Source: Luteococcus sp038433155 (GTDB lineage: Bacteria; Actinomycetota; Actinomycetes; Propionibacteriales; Propionibacteriaceae). Taken from it: 64,000 bases of DNA. Both the position numbers and the translations under genes were made by a program. Shown here one piece after another: positions 48,489 to 57,028 of this stretch (the first letter of the stretch is position 1; each line of letters opens with the position of its first letter). The notes beneath the pieces are model-generated. The model saw nothing but the letters and a program-made list of their open reading frames with translations. It made no database searches and was not told where the DNA came from. The DNA lies in contig NZ_JBCDMW010000011.1 in NCBI RefSeq assembly GCF_038433155.1, forward strand, positions 1 through 64,000, written 5' to 3'.

Positions 48489-49495
48489 GCAAGTACACCG
48501 ACGCCCTGGCCACGGTCCAGAACCTCTCGGTCGTCGCCATGGAGGAGGCTTCCCGCTACGGGCAACGCGAGGCGGACATCGACCACCTCTTCACGGCCCT
48601 GACGGTAAGCGAACAGGTCGCGGGGAAGGTGCTCCGTGACCTGGGCATCACCTTGGATACGGCGCGTGACGCCGTCGAAGCCTTGCACGAGCACAACATC
48701 GCCTCACTCGGCGTCACTGTCGAGTCTCCCGAGCCCGGACCCATCGTCTTCCACCAGACCGGCGGCTACGACTGGAGCGAGCGGGCTTGGGCGGTCCTCA
48801 CCCTCGCTCGTGAGCGTGGGAAGGGTGACGCCGCCGACGTCCTTCGTCAGTTGGTGGGTGAACCCTCCGGATTCATTGACGAGCTACTCCACCGTCTGGG
48901 TACCTCCTCCCGGGAGGTGCTTGCCCGATTGGATGAGGCTGAGCGCTCGGAAGAGAAGGCACCCGCATGCGCTCCAAGGTTAGGGAGCCTGTCTCGTACG
49001 CAGGAGGTGTTCGTTCCTGCGTCGATCGGTGATGTGTGGGCGTTGGTTGCCGACCCGAAGCGGCTACCAGAATGGGAGCCGTGGATCGGCCAGGTCGAGG
49101 ACGCTGCAGGCTCCGAGGTGCGCACCGGTGCGTCGTGGGTGGCCGCCGCCGTGATGCAACGCGCCGATGGTACGCCACTCAAGGTGAAGCCGGAGCTCCG
49201 GAGGTTGCACGTCGAGCTGCACGAGCTCGTACCCCCGACCACGGTCGAGTGGCGCTTCGCTCTGCCTGACGCCCCGGGGTCGAACACGCGCATCATCCGC
49301 ATCGAACTTGCCCCTGCTGAGGGCGGCACCCAGGCAAAGGTGGCCTTCTCCTGGCAGAACCTCCAGGCGGCGCGGGCACCGCGACTGGGGCTGCGTGCGG
49401 CCGTCACTATCCCCTTCCATCGGTACATCGTGTGGCTTCAGACCAACCAGGTCGCCACTGGCATCAGCAGGGTCTTCCGCGGAGCACAAAGCTGA
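48485..49495 (+). CDS. Clp N-terminal domain fused to SRPBCC domain
   Basis: A 336-residue cytoplasmic protein. Residues 1-150 resemble the double Clp-N repeat of ClpA/ClpC (YGQREADIDHLFTALTVSEQVAGKVLRDLG and ARERGKGDAADVLRQLV), the part that recognises adaptors or damaged protein, but there is no AAA+ ATPase domain. Residues about 175-320 form an SRPBCC/START-like hydrophobic-ligand domain (EVFVPASIGDVWALVADPKRLPEW at its start). The start at 48485 is fixed by the ATGA overlap with the HTH gene. Role unknown; it might sense a lipid-like ligand and interact with the Clp system. The fusion is the notable feature. Confidence 0.82.
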   Translation: MSKYTDALATVQNLSVVAMEEASRYGQREADIDHLFTALTVSEQVAGKVLRDLGITLDTARDAVEALHEHNIASLGVTVESPEPGPIVFHQTGGYDWSERAWAVLTLARERGKGDAADVLRQLVGEPSGFIDELLHRLGTSSREVLARLDEAERSEEKAPACAPRLGSLSRTQEVFVPASIGDVWALVADPKRLPEWEPWIGQVEDAAGSEVRTGASWVAAAVMQRADGTPLKVKPELRRLHVELHELVPPTTVEWRFALPDAPGSNTRIIRIELAPAEGGTQAKVAFSWQNLQAARAPRLGLRAAVTIPFHRYIVWLQTNQVATGISRVFRGAQS

Positions 49496-49570
49496 CCACC
49501 TCGCTGCATCGGCTTCGCCGGAACCCACATGTCGAGATGCAGCGAAGATCGCACACCGGCCCGCTCCGTG

Positions 49571-49608
49571 CTTTGAACAACGGCCCCCGGCGGGGACGCC
49601 GTTCAAAG
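49571..49608. terminator. Hairpins between convergent Clp-N fusion and tetR genes
   Basis: CTTTGAAC-AA-CGGC at 49571-49584 pairs with GCCGTTCAAAG at 49598-49608, leaving a 2-nt bulge. A second inverted repeat, TCGCTGCATC at 49501-49510 and GATGCAGCGA at 49536-49545, lies just after the Clp-N stop. Together they can terminate transcription from both sides. Confidence 0.6.
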
Positions 49609-49677
49609 TAGAAACCTCGAGAGAACCTACGGGTTGGGATCCCTCGAGGCCCTAGAGCAACCTTGCCGACGCCTCGA

Positions 49678-50316
49678 CTAGCGGCAAAGTAGCGCTTCAC
49701 AGCAGGCGGCGTTGATCAATGCAGCCACTCCATGGCGGAAGTGGTCGAGGTCGACTGCGGGACCGGAGGGTATGCCTTCGGCTAAGGCCGCGCACAGTGC
49801 CGGATGAGCTTCAGGGTCGGGCGCGGGGGTCTGTCGACGGGGCAGGGCGTACTCATTGAGGGCGTGGGCCATGGTGAACATGCTGAGCGTGTTCACGACG
49901 TCCACCGCTGACGCGTACGACAGGCCCCGCTGGTGGAGGCTGGCGACGACGCGGTCGATGACGGTCATGGACTCCGGCGTGCTGACGTGCCGACCGAGCA
50001 TGATCGGCAGCGCGTTGGGATGTTGCAGCAACTGGCCGTGGAGCTGGTCGGCGAAGGCGCTCGCATAGTCCTGCCAAGACGCTTGTGTGGACAGGGCATC
50101 GGGGTCGAGCTGGCAGACGATCTCGTCCCAGGCGGCGGCGAGCAGTGCGTCCTTGTTCGGGTACCAGTGGTAGATGCTCATGGCCTCCACTCCGAGATGG
50201 CGCGCGACGTTGCGGACGCTCACCGCGTCCAGGCCGTCGGTGTCGGCTACCTCGAGCACCGCCTGTCGGAGGACTTCTGCGTTCAGCCCTGCCGGTGTTC
50301 CGCGTCCACGCCCCAT
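49678..50316 (-). CDS. TetR-family repressor
   Basis: Regulator of 212 residues. The N-terminal HTH is clear: DAVSVRNVARHLGVEAMSIYHWYPNKDALL around residues 30-60, followed by a TetR_C-type ligand domain. The ATG at 50316 has AAGGAGG just upstream; a GTG one codon earlier is possible. It is divergent from an MFS drug-type exporter, with a 21-bp dyad between them. This is the usual layout of a repressor that releases its efflux pump when a toxic ligand binds. Confidence 0.92.
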   Translation of the reverse strand: MGRGRGTPAGLNAEVLRQAVLEVADTDGLDAVSVRNVARHLGVEAMSIYHWYPNKDALLAAAWDEIVCQLDPDALSTQASWQDYASAFADQLHGQLLQHPNALPIMLGRHVSTPESMTVIDRVVASLHQRGLSYASAVDVVNTLSMFTMAHALNEYALPRRQTPAPDPEAHPALCAALAEGIPSGPAVDLDHFRHGVAALINAACCEALLCR

Positions 50317-50338
50317 CACGCCTCCTTGAACTTATTGT

Positions 50339-50359
50339 GTAAGAATAACGTATTCATAC
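50339..50359. promoter_or_regulatory. TetR operator between repressor and exporter
   Basis: GTAAGAATA and TATTCATAC flank a central ACG, giving 9-bp half-sites with one mismatch. The symmetry extends outward to CTTA (50331) and TAAG (50367) about the same centre, 50349. It lies 19 bp before the exporter start and 22 bp before the repressor start, and is strikingly AT-rich against its surroundings. Confidence 0.7.
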
Positions 50360-50377
50360 ATCGTAAGAAGGATGGTC

Positions 50378-51646
50378 ATGGAGGCGTCGACCCTGAGCCA
50401 CAACCGGGACTTCACCCTCTTGTTGTGGGGTCGGACATGTCAGATCACTGGTGGGGCCATGACCGCGTTGGCCCTGATGCTCTACACCGTCGATCTGACC
50501 GGCAGCAGCCAGTGGGGTGCTGTGGTGATGGCCGCCAGCACGGTCGGCAGCCTCGTGATGAGCCTCCCGGCGGGCGTGCTGGCTGACCGGTGGGACAGGC
50601 GTCGCACCATGGTTCGCTCCTCGCTGCTGCTGGCGGCTGTTCTCGTGTCCGTGCCGGCGGCCGTCGCGGTCGGGGTGCTCCATCCGCTGCATCTGGTGGT
50701 CGCGTCGTTCCTTGTCGCGGTGTTGGGGGCCTTCTTCGGACCGGCCGAGCAGGCGAGTCTGTCGACCTTGGTGCGCAGCGAGGATCTGGCGCCCGCGGCG
50801 TCGCTGAACCAGGCGCGCTCGGCGGTCGCGAACCTGGTTGGTCCCAGTCTTGCTGGCGCGCTCTACACGTTGGGGCATGCCCTCCCGCTGCTCGGTGATG
50901 CGCTGCTCAACCTGGTTTCCGCCCTGGTGGTGGGACGGATCCGAACACCCCTACCAGCCCCGGCCGACGGCGGGGCGCCGCATCATCCAGGCCGTGACCT
51001 GCGTGACGGGCTGCGGTTCATCGTCATCACACCGCCGATCCGGGTCGTGGTGGGGATGACCGCGACCGCGTCGTTCGGCTTCGGCGGCCTGTTGGCGCTG
51101 ATCACGCTCACGTTCAAGACCCGGGGCCAGTCCGATGCCCTCCTCGGCGGGATGCAGACCGCTTACGGTCTCGCCGGTCTCGCCGGCGCCCTGGCTGGAC
51201 CGTGGTTGCTGCGCCGAGTCCGAACCTCGACCCTGTTGATCGGCGGAATCCTGACCAACTGCGCCTGCGCCGCTGCCATGGCGGCGTGGCCGCAGCCCCA
51301 CGCGATCATCGGCCTGTTGTGCCTGGCATGCCTGACACTGCCACCCGGCATGGCCGGCGTGCAGGCCTATCAGCTCACCATCACGCCGCCCGAACTCCAA
51401 GGACGCGTCGCGGGAGCCAGCGGGTTCCTCACCCTCGCACTCGCGCCCGCGGCGACACTGCTCGCGGGAACACTCGCCAACCGCGCATGGACCTTGGCAA
51501 TCAGCCCATTCCTCGGCGCCATCGGTCTCACCGCGGTGATCGCCATCGCAAACCCGCACATCCGCACCATCGGTGTACCCGGCAGAGCTTCCGAGGAACC
51601 CTCGAGGCATGACCGTGCTACCGGCTCGCCAACATCCCTTCGATGA
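50378..51646 (+). CDS. MFS drug-type exporter
   Basis: Major facilitator of 422 residues, 12 helices, of the drug-efflux branch. Motif A is AGVLADRWDRRRTMV, and GPAEQASLSTLVRSEDLAPAASLNQARSAV-type sequence in the middle of the N-half is typical of EntS/MefA-like exporters. The start ATG 50378 (or 50372) follows AGAAGG. Controlled by the divergent TetR. Its last codons overlap the 3' end of the opposite-strand DinB-like pseudogene by 29 bp. Substrate unknown. Confidence 0.88.
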   Translation: MEASTLSHNRDFTLLLWGRTCQITGGAMTALALMLYTVDLTGSSQWGAVVMAASTVGSLVMSLPAGVLADRWDRRRTMVRSSLLLAAVLVSVPAAVAVGVLHPLHLVVASFLVAVLGAFFGPAEQASLSTLVRSEDLAPAASLNQARSAVANLVGPSLAGALYTLGHALPLLGDALLNLVSALVVGRIRTPLPAPADGGAPHHPGRDLRDGLRFIVITPPIRVVVGMTATASFGFGGLLALITLTFKTRGQSDALLGGMQTAYGLAGLAGALAGPWLLRRVRTSTLLIGGILTNCACAAAMAAWPQPHAIIGLLCLACLTLPPGMAGVQAYQLTITPPELQGRVAGASGFLTLALAPAATLLAGTLANRAWTLAISPFLGAIGLTAVIAIANPHIRTIGVPGRASEEPSRHDRATGSPTSLR

Positions 51647-52235
51647 CATCGAGTTCTCCGGCTTCGTGCCAGGCAAGCCGACGCAGGAGCTTGGTGCTGG
51701 TCCATTCCTCGTCGTGACACCGCACGTCGATGTCACGGGCCATGACTTCCAGCACGTCGGGCATGTGGCGGCCGGACTCCTCGAGTTCTTGCTCCAGACT
51801 GACGGCCCGTTCGCGGGCCGGCAGCCCGCACCTGGGCAGGTAGTAGCGCGACTCGGTATCGCAGATGTGCCAGAACATGTCGCGAATCGAGCGCCACGTC
51901 GCCCACTCGGGCAGATCCCGCCCGGGGTCCTGCTCGTCGAGCATCGTCTTCGACGTTGTAGCGAGCAGCCGAATTGCCCTGGCTCGCTGTCGAGTCAGGA
52001 TCTGCTACGTGAGCGCGAGTTCTTGATCGGTGGCGGGACGGCGATCGCGGGTGAAAGCCTGCTCGTCTCCGCTCATCGTCTCGAAGATCTTTACCGGGCC
52101 ATAGCTTCGCGTGAAGTTCTCCAGGGCCACGTCGACCGTCAAGCCCTGGGTGCAGGTTCCCCACAGGTCCGGGTCGAAGCACCAGACGGCGCAGCCGGAG
52201 TCGTGGGCCATGCCAACACCGGTCTCGACATGCAC
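51618..52235 (-). pseudogene. DinB-like gene interrupted by one amber codon
   Basis: The frame runs from about GTG 52235 to a stop at 51618 with a single in-frame TAG at 52005-52007. Before it: AHDSGCAVWCFDPDLWGTCTQG and the DRRPATDQELALT stretch. After it: QILTRQRARAIRLL, then LPEWATWRSIRDMFWHICDTESRYYLPR and TSTKLLRRLAWHEAGELDVI. The latter is a DinB/DUF664-like four-helix bundle with probable metal His residues (HICD, WHEAGE). No frameshift is needed to join the halves, so this is a fresh nonsense mutation, a sequencing error, or suppression. The protein would have about 205 residues. Confidence 0.7.
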
Positions 52236-52317
52236 TTCACGACGATGAACGGTCACCCTCCCAGCCAAGCACATGTCTGTTCGCACCGAGGCTCAGCGCG
52301 GCAAGAGCGAGTGTTGA

Positions 52318-52821
52318 TCAGTGCTTGCGCAGCTCCATCTCGATGAAGTCGTAGGTGCTGCCGTTCGTGGGCTGCGCGTACGTCCGGACCATGGTGAAGC
52401 CGGCTGCTTCGTAGACCTTGATGGCTCGCTGATTGAACGCGGCCACGCTGAGCATGACCGGTCGCTGAGTGAGCCCTTCGGTCTCCAAGAGGGCCAAAGC
52501 AGCGTGCAGGAAGCTGAGGCCGTGGCCGCCTCCGGTCAGATCGGGGCGGAGGCCGAGACTGATCTCGCAGCGATCGTCGTCGCCTGAGTCTGCCGTGAAG
52601 AAGCCCACGAGGTCTTCGCCGTGGCGGACCTGCCAGAACCGGTCGGGCCATTGGGTGGGTGTGATGAACTCCTTGTAGTCCTCCATGTCGGCCGTAGCGT
52701 CGTAGAAGTCATAGGGCGCCGGGTACTTCCAGTCGTCAGCGATGACCTGGGCCACCTCGAGGGTCATTGGGGTGAAGGTCAGGGACTGGTGCCAGCCGTT
52801 GCGGTCTGCGGTGTTCGACAT
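52318..52821 (-). CDS. GNAT-family N-acetyltransferase
   Basis: Acetyltransferase of 167 residues with a RimI/RimJ-like layout. Early FTPMTLEVAQVIADDW is followed by DRCEISLGLRPDLTGGGHGLSFLHAAL, the acetyl-CoA pyrophosphate-binding loop. Motif B is LSVAAFNQRAIKVYEAAGFTMV. The start at 52821 is chosen because family sequence begins there; an upstream extension to 52878 is unconserved. Substrate unknown. Confidence 0.85.
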   Translation of the reverse strand: MSNTADRNGWHQSLTFTPMTLEVAQVIADDWKYPAPYDFYDATADMEDYKEFITPTQWPDRFWQVRHGEDLVGFFTADSGDDDRCEISLGLRPDLTGGGHGLSFLHAALALLETEGLTQRPVMLSVAAFNQRAIKVYEAAGFTMVRTYAQPTNGSTYDFIEMELRKH

Positions 52822-53043
52822 GCGACGAGTTTCGCGGCTCACCGGGGTCGCAGCAACGCAAATCTCGTCAAGCTGCAACGTCCGCCTCTCGGCAAAATAG
52901 TGCTGTCACGCACGCCATCGGGGGGCATGGAGGATGTCGGGGCCTGGCCCGACTCGAGCCGAGCCAGCTCCGTTTTCGCAGACTTAATGGGCGCCTTCGT
53001 GAGCTCCTCGCCGCCAGGGAGCGACGGTCCGTAGGGTGAGGCC

Positions 53044-53373
53044 ATGCTCAGCATCGGCGCCATCGTCCTGCACACAGATCCGGAGACAGCCGGAACGTTC
53101 TGGAGGCACGCACTATGCCAAGACCGGGGACGAAGCCCGGACTTCCTGGTCCCTCGCCAGAAGGGGGCACCGGAACTGCATCTGGATTTGACCGACAGCA
53201 CGCACCTGGATCTATGGACGGACAGCCCGGAGGAACAGCGGGCTGAGGTTGAGCGGTTGCTTGCGTTGGGTGCGTCGAAGGTGGAGTGGGACTACCCTCC
53301 GGATGCCGACTTCGTTGTTCTCGCTGACCCGGCGGGGGCGCTGTTCTGTGTGGTCAACCGCGGCACACAGTGA
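53044..53373 (+). CDS. VOC-family (glyoxalase-like) protein
   Basis: A 109-residue glyoxalase/bleomycin-resistance fold protein. It begins IGAIVLHTDPETAGTFWRHAL and ends with FVVLADPAGALFCVV, the typical last strand of these paired beta-alpha-beta-beta-beta modules. Putative metal residues are the His in VLHTD and in PELHLDL, with Asp/Glu near the C-terminal strand. Function not predictable. The EPVE repeat copy at 53465 lies downstream in a 174-bp gene-free gap. Confidence 0.82.
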   Translation: MLSIGAIVLHTDPETAGTFWRHALCQDRGRSPDFLVPRQKGAPELHLDLTDSTHLDLWTDSPEEQRAEVERLLALGASKVEWDYPPDADFVVLADPAGALFCVVNRGTQ

Positions 53374-53464
53374 ATGTGGGCGTCGGCGCCGTGCAGCAGA
53401 GGCAAACCACTCTGACAGAGTGTGCCCGTGATCGCCTTGCATGGCTCGGGAACACACGCGACGG

Positions 53465-53481
53465 CCGAGCCTGTCGAGGCC
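53465..53481. repeat. Dispersed EPVE-type repeat, intergenic copy
   Basis: CCGAGCCTGTCGAGGCC lies between the VOC gene and ettA. It is the same element as in larC, in the hydroxyacid dehydrogenase gene and at 12144. Confidence 0.6.
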
Positions 53482-53547
53482 CCAAAGGGACCCCGGAAGA
53501 CCCGGCCGTCGTGGCCTCAGCCAGCGGCTGTGGGCTCAGCCGTGTGA

Positions 53548-55230
53548 TCAGTCGCGGGTCAGGCGACGGTGCTTGCTGGCGTGCGGTCGGGCGGCCTCGA
53601 CGCCCAGCCGCTCGATCTTGTTCTTCTCGTAGTCGGCGAAGTTGCCCTCGAACCAGAACCACTTGGTCTCGTCCTCGTCGTCACCCTCCCAGGCCAGGAT
53701 GTGGGTGGCGATCCGGTCCAGGAACCAACGGTCATGGGAGATCACGACGGCGCAGCCGGGGAATTCCAGCAGGGCATCCTCCAGACTGGACAGGGTCTCA
53801 ACGTCCAGGTCGTTGGTGGGCTCGTCGAGCAGCAACACGTTGCCGCCCTGCTTGAGGGTCAGCGCCAGGTTGAGGCGGTTGCGCTCACCACCCGACAGCA
53901 CGCCGGCCAGCTTCTGCTGGTCCGGGCCCTTGAAACCGAAGCTCGCCACGTAGGCGCGCGAGTTCATCTCGAAGTTGCCGACCTTGAGGAAGTCCAGGCC
54001 GTCGGAGACGACCTCCCAGACATTCTTGTTCGGGTCGATGCCGGAACGGTTCTGGTCGACGTAGCTGAACTTGACCGTCTCCCCCACCTTGACGGTACCG
54101 GCGTCGGGCTGCTCGAAGCCGACGATGGTCTTGAACAGGGTGGTCTTGCCGACGCCGTTGGGGCCGATGATGCCCACGATGCCGTTGCGGGGCAGACTGA
54201 AGGACAGGTCGTTGATCAGCACCCGGTCCCCGAAGCCCTTCTTGAGCTTGTCCGCCTCGATCACGGTGCTGCCCAGGCGGGGGCCGGCCGGGATGTTGAT
54301 CTCGGAGGTGTCGATCTTACGATTGCGCTCCGCCTCGGCCGCCATCTCCTCGTAGCGGGCCAGACGGGCCTTGCTCTTGGCCTGGCGGGCCTTGGGGCTG
54401 GAACGAACCCACTCCAACTCCTTCTCCAGGATCTTGGCGCGCTTGGCGTCCTTCTGACCCTCGATCTGCAGGCGCTGACGCTTGGTCTCCAGGTAGGTGG
54501 AGTAGTTGCCCTCGTAGGGGTGCAGCCGGCCGCGGTCCACCTCGCAGATCCACTCGGCGACGTTGTCCAGGAAGTAGCGGTCGTGGGTGACGGCCAGGAC
54601 GGCGCCGGGGTAGCTCTTGAGGTGGCCCTCCAACCAGTTCACGCTCTCGGCGTCCAGATGGTTGGTGGGCTCGTCGAGCAGCAACAGGTCGGGCTGCTCC
54701 AGCAGCAACTTGCACAGTGCCACGCGGCGCCGCTCACCACCGGACAGGACGTTCACCGGGGTGTCACCGGGCGGGCACTGCAGCGCCTCCATCGCCTGGG
54801 CCAGCTGCGCGTCGATGTCCCACGCATTGGCATTGTCCAGGTCGGTCTGCAGCTCGCCCATCTCGGCCATCAGGGCATCGAAGTCGGCGTCAGGCTCGGC
54901 CATCTCCATCCCGATGGCGTTGAACCGGTCCAGCTTGGTCTTGATCTCGCCGACGGCCTCCTCCACGTTTTCCAGGACGGTCTTGTCTTCGGTGAGCGGG
55001 GGCTCCTGCAGCAGGATCCCGACGGTGGCGCCCTTCATCAGCTGGGCGTCGCCGTTGTTGGCCTTGTCCATACCAGCCATCAGCTTCAGCATGGTGGACT
55101 TGCCGGCGCCGTTGGGGCCGACGACGCCGATCTTGGCGCCGGGGAAGAAGGAGAGGGTGACGTTGTCCAGGATCAGCTTGTCGCCGATGGTCTTGCGCAC
55201 GTTGTGCATGGTGTAGATGAACTCGGCCAT
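53548..55230 (-). CDS. ettA: Energy-dependent translational throttle protein EttA
   Basis: ABC-F protein of 560 residues that binds the ribosomal E site and gates early elongation according to the ATP/ADP ratio. Two ABC domains are joined by the arm/linker: Walker A GPNGAGKST and GPNGVGKTT, signatures LSGGERRR and LSGGERNR, Walker B LLLLDEPTNHLD and LLLDEPTNDLD. The start MAEFIYTMHNVRK at 55230 is the standard EttA N-terminus. ssb lies upstream on the same strand. Confidence 0.96.
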   Translation of the reverse strand: MAEFIYTMHNVRKTIGDKLILDNVTLSFFPGAKIGVVGPNGAGKSTMLKLMAGMDKANNGDAQLMKGATVGILLQEPPLTEDKTVLENVEEAVGEIKTKLDRFNAIGMEMAEPDADFDALMAEMGELQTDLDNANAWDIDAQLAQAMEALQCPPGDTPVNVLSGGERRRVALCKLLLEQPDLLLLDEPTNHLDAESVNWLEGHLKSYPGAVLAVTHDRYFLDNVAEWICEVDRGRLHPYEGNYSTYLETKRQRLQIEGQKDAKRAKILEKELEWVRSSPKARQAKSKARLARYEEMAAEAERNRKIDTSEINIPAGPRLGSTVIEADKLKKGFGDRVLINDLSFSLPRNGIVGIIGPNGVGKTTLFKTIVGFEQPDAGTVKVGETVKFSYVDQNRSGIDPNKNVWEVVSDGLDFLKVGNFEMNSRAYVASFGFKGPDQQKLAGVLSGGERNRLNLALTLKQGGNVLLLDEPTNDLDVETLSSLEDALLEFPGCAVVISHDRWFLDRIATHILAWEGDDEDETKWFWFEGNFADYEKNKIERLGVEAARPHASKHRRLTRD

Positions 55231-55361
55231 AGCAGGCGTGATGTCCTTCGCGTCGATGGATGTGGGAAGCCGCCCCGGCTGGGGCCGCAAACGGGTCCCA
55301 GTATGCCAGCCTTCGCCGACATCACGGTGACAGTGATCGCGTCCGGCCCCGGCCGAGTGGA

Positions 55362-55898
55362 TCAGGCGTGCGTGAGATGTTCCTCCCGGCTGGGTTCCGG
55401 GGGCAGGTCCTCCGGTGTGGCGTCGTCGGGCGGGCAGTCACCCTCCTCAACCGGCGGCTCCTGCGTCGCGACCGCCTGCTCGGGCGGCAGCACCATCCCG
55501 GTGAAGGTGTCGATCCGGTTGCCCTGCTCGTCGACGATGATCCGCTTCTGGTTGCGGGTGAACTCGCTGCGCCCCCGGGTCAGGTCGTGGCCCAGCGCCG
55601 TGGCCTCCACCACCAGCCGCTCGTGCCGGATCCCCTCCTTGTCGATCCACGCATTGGTGCGCAGCTTGCCGGTGACCAACACCGGGTCCCCCTTGCTCAG
55701 GGACGTCTTCATGTTCTCCGCCGTCCGGCCCCACGCCGTGATGCCGATCCACGTGGTTTCGGTGTCCACCCACGCCCCCTCGCGCAGCCGTCGGGGGGTG
55801 CAGGCGAGCCGGAACCGGGCCAACTGCCACCCCTCTCCCTGCGTGAACTCGACGTCGGTCCCCACATTTCCCGTGAGGGTGATCAAGGCGTCTTGCAT
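55362..55898 (-). CDS. ssb: Single-stranded DNA-binding protein
   Basis: OB-fold protein of 178 residues. The N-terminal 110 residues fit SSB (ITLTGNVGTDVEFTQ, RFRLACTP, TTWIGITAWGRTAENMKTSLSKGDPVLVTGKL). The C-terminal tail is acidic and proline-rich but ends EEHLTHA, without the DDIPF tip that binds partner proteins. This suggests a secondary SSB paralogue, perhaps one used in uptake or repair, rather than the replicative SSB. Located upstream of ettA with 131 bp between. Confidence 0.9.
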   Translation of the reverse strand: MQDALITLTGNVGTDVEFTQGEGWQLARFRLACTPRRLREGAWVDTETTWIGITAWGRTAENMKTSLSKGDPVLVTGKLRTNAWIDKEGIRHERLVVEATALGHDLTRGRSEFTRNQKRIIVDEQGNRIDTFTGMVLPPEQAVATQEPPVEEGDCPPDDATPEDLPPEPSREEHLTHA

Positions 55899-56160
55899 GG
55901 TATTCCCCTTCTCCCGAGTACCGCTCTGTCTGCTGAGTCGTGATCGGCGCCACCGCGGCGCTCACCAAGGAGTATGTGCAAGCCGAACGTTTTCGCGTCA
56001 CGCCAGACGACGCCTGTGGACAAGTCCTCGGCAACCAAGAACTGTGGACAAGTGCCGGTCTGCTCGTAATACCAGTGGGCCCGTGGGGGCGGTTCGGCCC
56101 GGCGTGACCCTCGCCCATGGGGGCAGGGAATGTCACACTGGTCAGGTGTCCGCACACTCG

Positions 56161-57003
56161 ATGCCACGCCGTTCCCTGACTGCGCTGATCACGACGCTCG
56201 CCACCGCGGCGCTGACCGCTGCTGCCTCCGGGTGCGGAACGTCCCCAACCCCCGGCACCCCCACAATCACACCGGCACCCCCGACGGCCACGGCCTCCCC
56301 GTCGAGCTCCGCCGTGACCACGGCCACACCGGCACCCCCGACGGCCACGGCCTCCCCGTCGAGCTCCGCCGTGACCACGGCCACACCGGCACCCCCGACG
56401 GCCACGGCCTCCCCGTCGAGCTCTGCCGTGACCACGGCCTCCCCCACATCGTCCCCGACGGGGGGCGTCACCCGGACCGAGTACGGCGCCGTCCTTGACC
56501 CGTCGAAGTGCAGCGCCTCCAGCGAGTACTGGAAGGGCAACCGCCGGTTCTATCTGACGCGTCCCCAGGAGCACGGTTGTTTCACCAGCCCGTGGTTCGA
56601 CGGCCCGCATCCCGTGATGTTGTCCTTCGGCCACAGCGAAGCCCCGTGGTACGAGACCACCGGGAGCCATCACGGCATCGACATCGATCTCCCCGTGGAC
56701 ACCCCCGTCCGCAGCGCACTGTCCGGCACGGTCCGGGTGCGCCCCGCATCGCTGGGCTCGGTCTACGGCAGGAATGCCCTGCTGTTGCGCTCCGGCGGGC
56801 ATGACATCGTGCTGGGACACCTGTCCTCGGTGGCGGTGCAGGACGGGCAGCGGGTTGCACCCGGGGATCTGCTGGGGCGCTCCGGCATGAGCGGGGTGGA
56901 GGACATGGACGGCCCGCACCTGCACTTCGAGGTGCGTCCCGCCGGCGAGAACTATCGCAGCGCCGTCAACCCGTGGACGTACCTGCAGGCTCGGCGGCTC
57001 TGA
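56161..57003 (+). CDS. M23-family peptidase, lipoprotein
   Basis: Exported LytM-type metallopeptidase-like protein of 280 residues. An N-terminal signal (MPRRSLTALITT) leads to the lipobox ASGC near residue 25. A Pro/Thr/Ser linker made of three 19-residue repeats follows. The M23 domain has the zinc motif HHGIDID (H-x3-D) and the second HLHFE (H-x-H) near the C-terminus, so the site looks complete. It probably cleaves cell-wall cross-links or regulates a hydrolase. The start could be GTG 56146 instead; neither has a good ribosome binding site. Confidence 0.88.
   Translation: MPRRSLTALITTLATAALTAAASGCGTSPTPGTPTITPAPPTATASPSSSAVTTATPAPPTATASPSSSAVTTATPAPPTATASPSSSAVTTASPTSSPTGGVTRTEYGAVLDPSKCSASSEYWKGNRRFYLTRPQEHGCFTSPWFDGPHPVMLSFGHSEAPWYETTGSHHGIDIDLPVDTPVRSALSGTVRVRPASLGSVYGRNALLLRSGGHDIVLGHLSSVAVQDGQRVAPGDLLGRSGMSGVEDMDGPHLHFEVRPAGENYRSAVNPWTYLQARRL
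56272..56442 (+). repeat. Three tandem 57-bp repeats in the M23 lipoprotein gene
   Basis: Units start at 56272, 56329 and 56386, nearly identical in DNA (each starts CCGGCACCCCCGACGGCCAC). Each codes a 19-residue linker with PPTATASPSSSAVTT. High DNA identity between units points to recent expansion, and copy number may vary between strains. Confidence 0.9.
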
Positions 57004-57028
57004 CGGGGTGTTGGTCTAGGCTCTGGGG

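Noticed and set aside
51990..52020. Amber codon as pyrrolysine or programmed read-through
   Set aside because: There is no sign of pyl genes or a downstream stem-loop, the protein family is not known to contain pyrrolysine, and the accessory block contains other decaying genes; a simple nonsense mutation or error is more likely.
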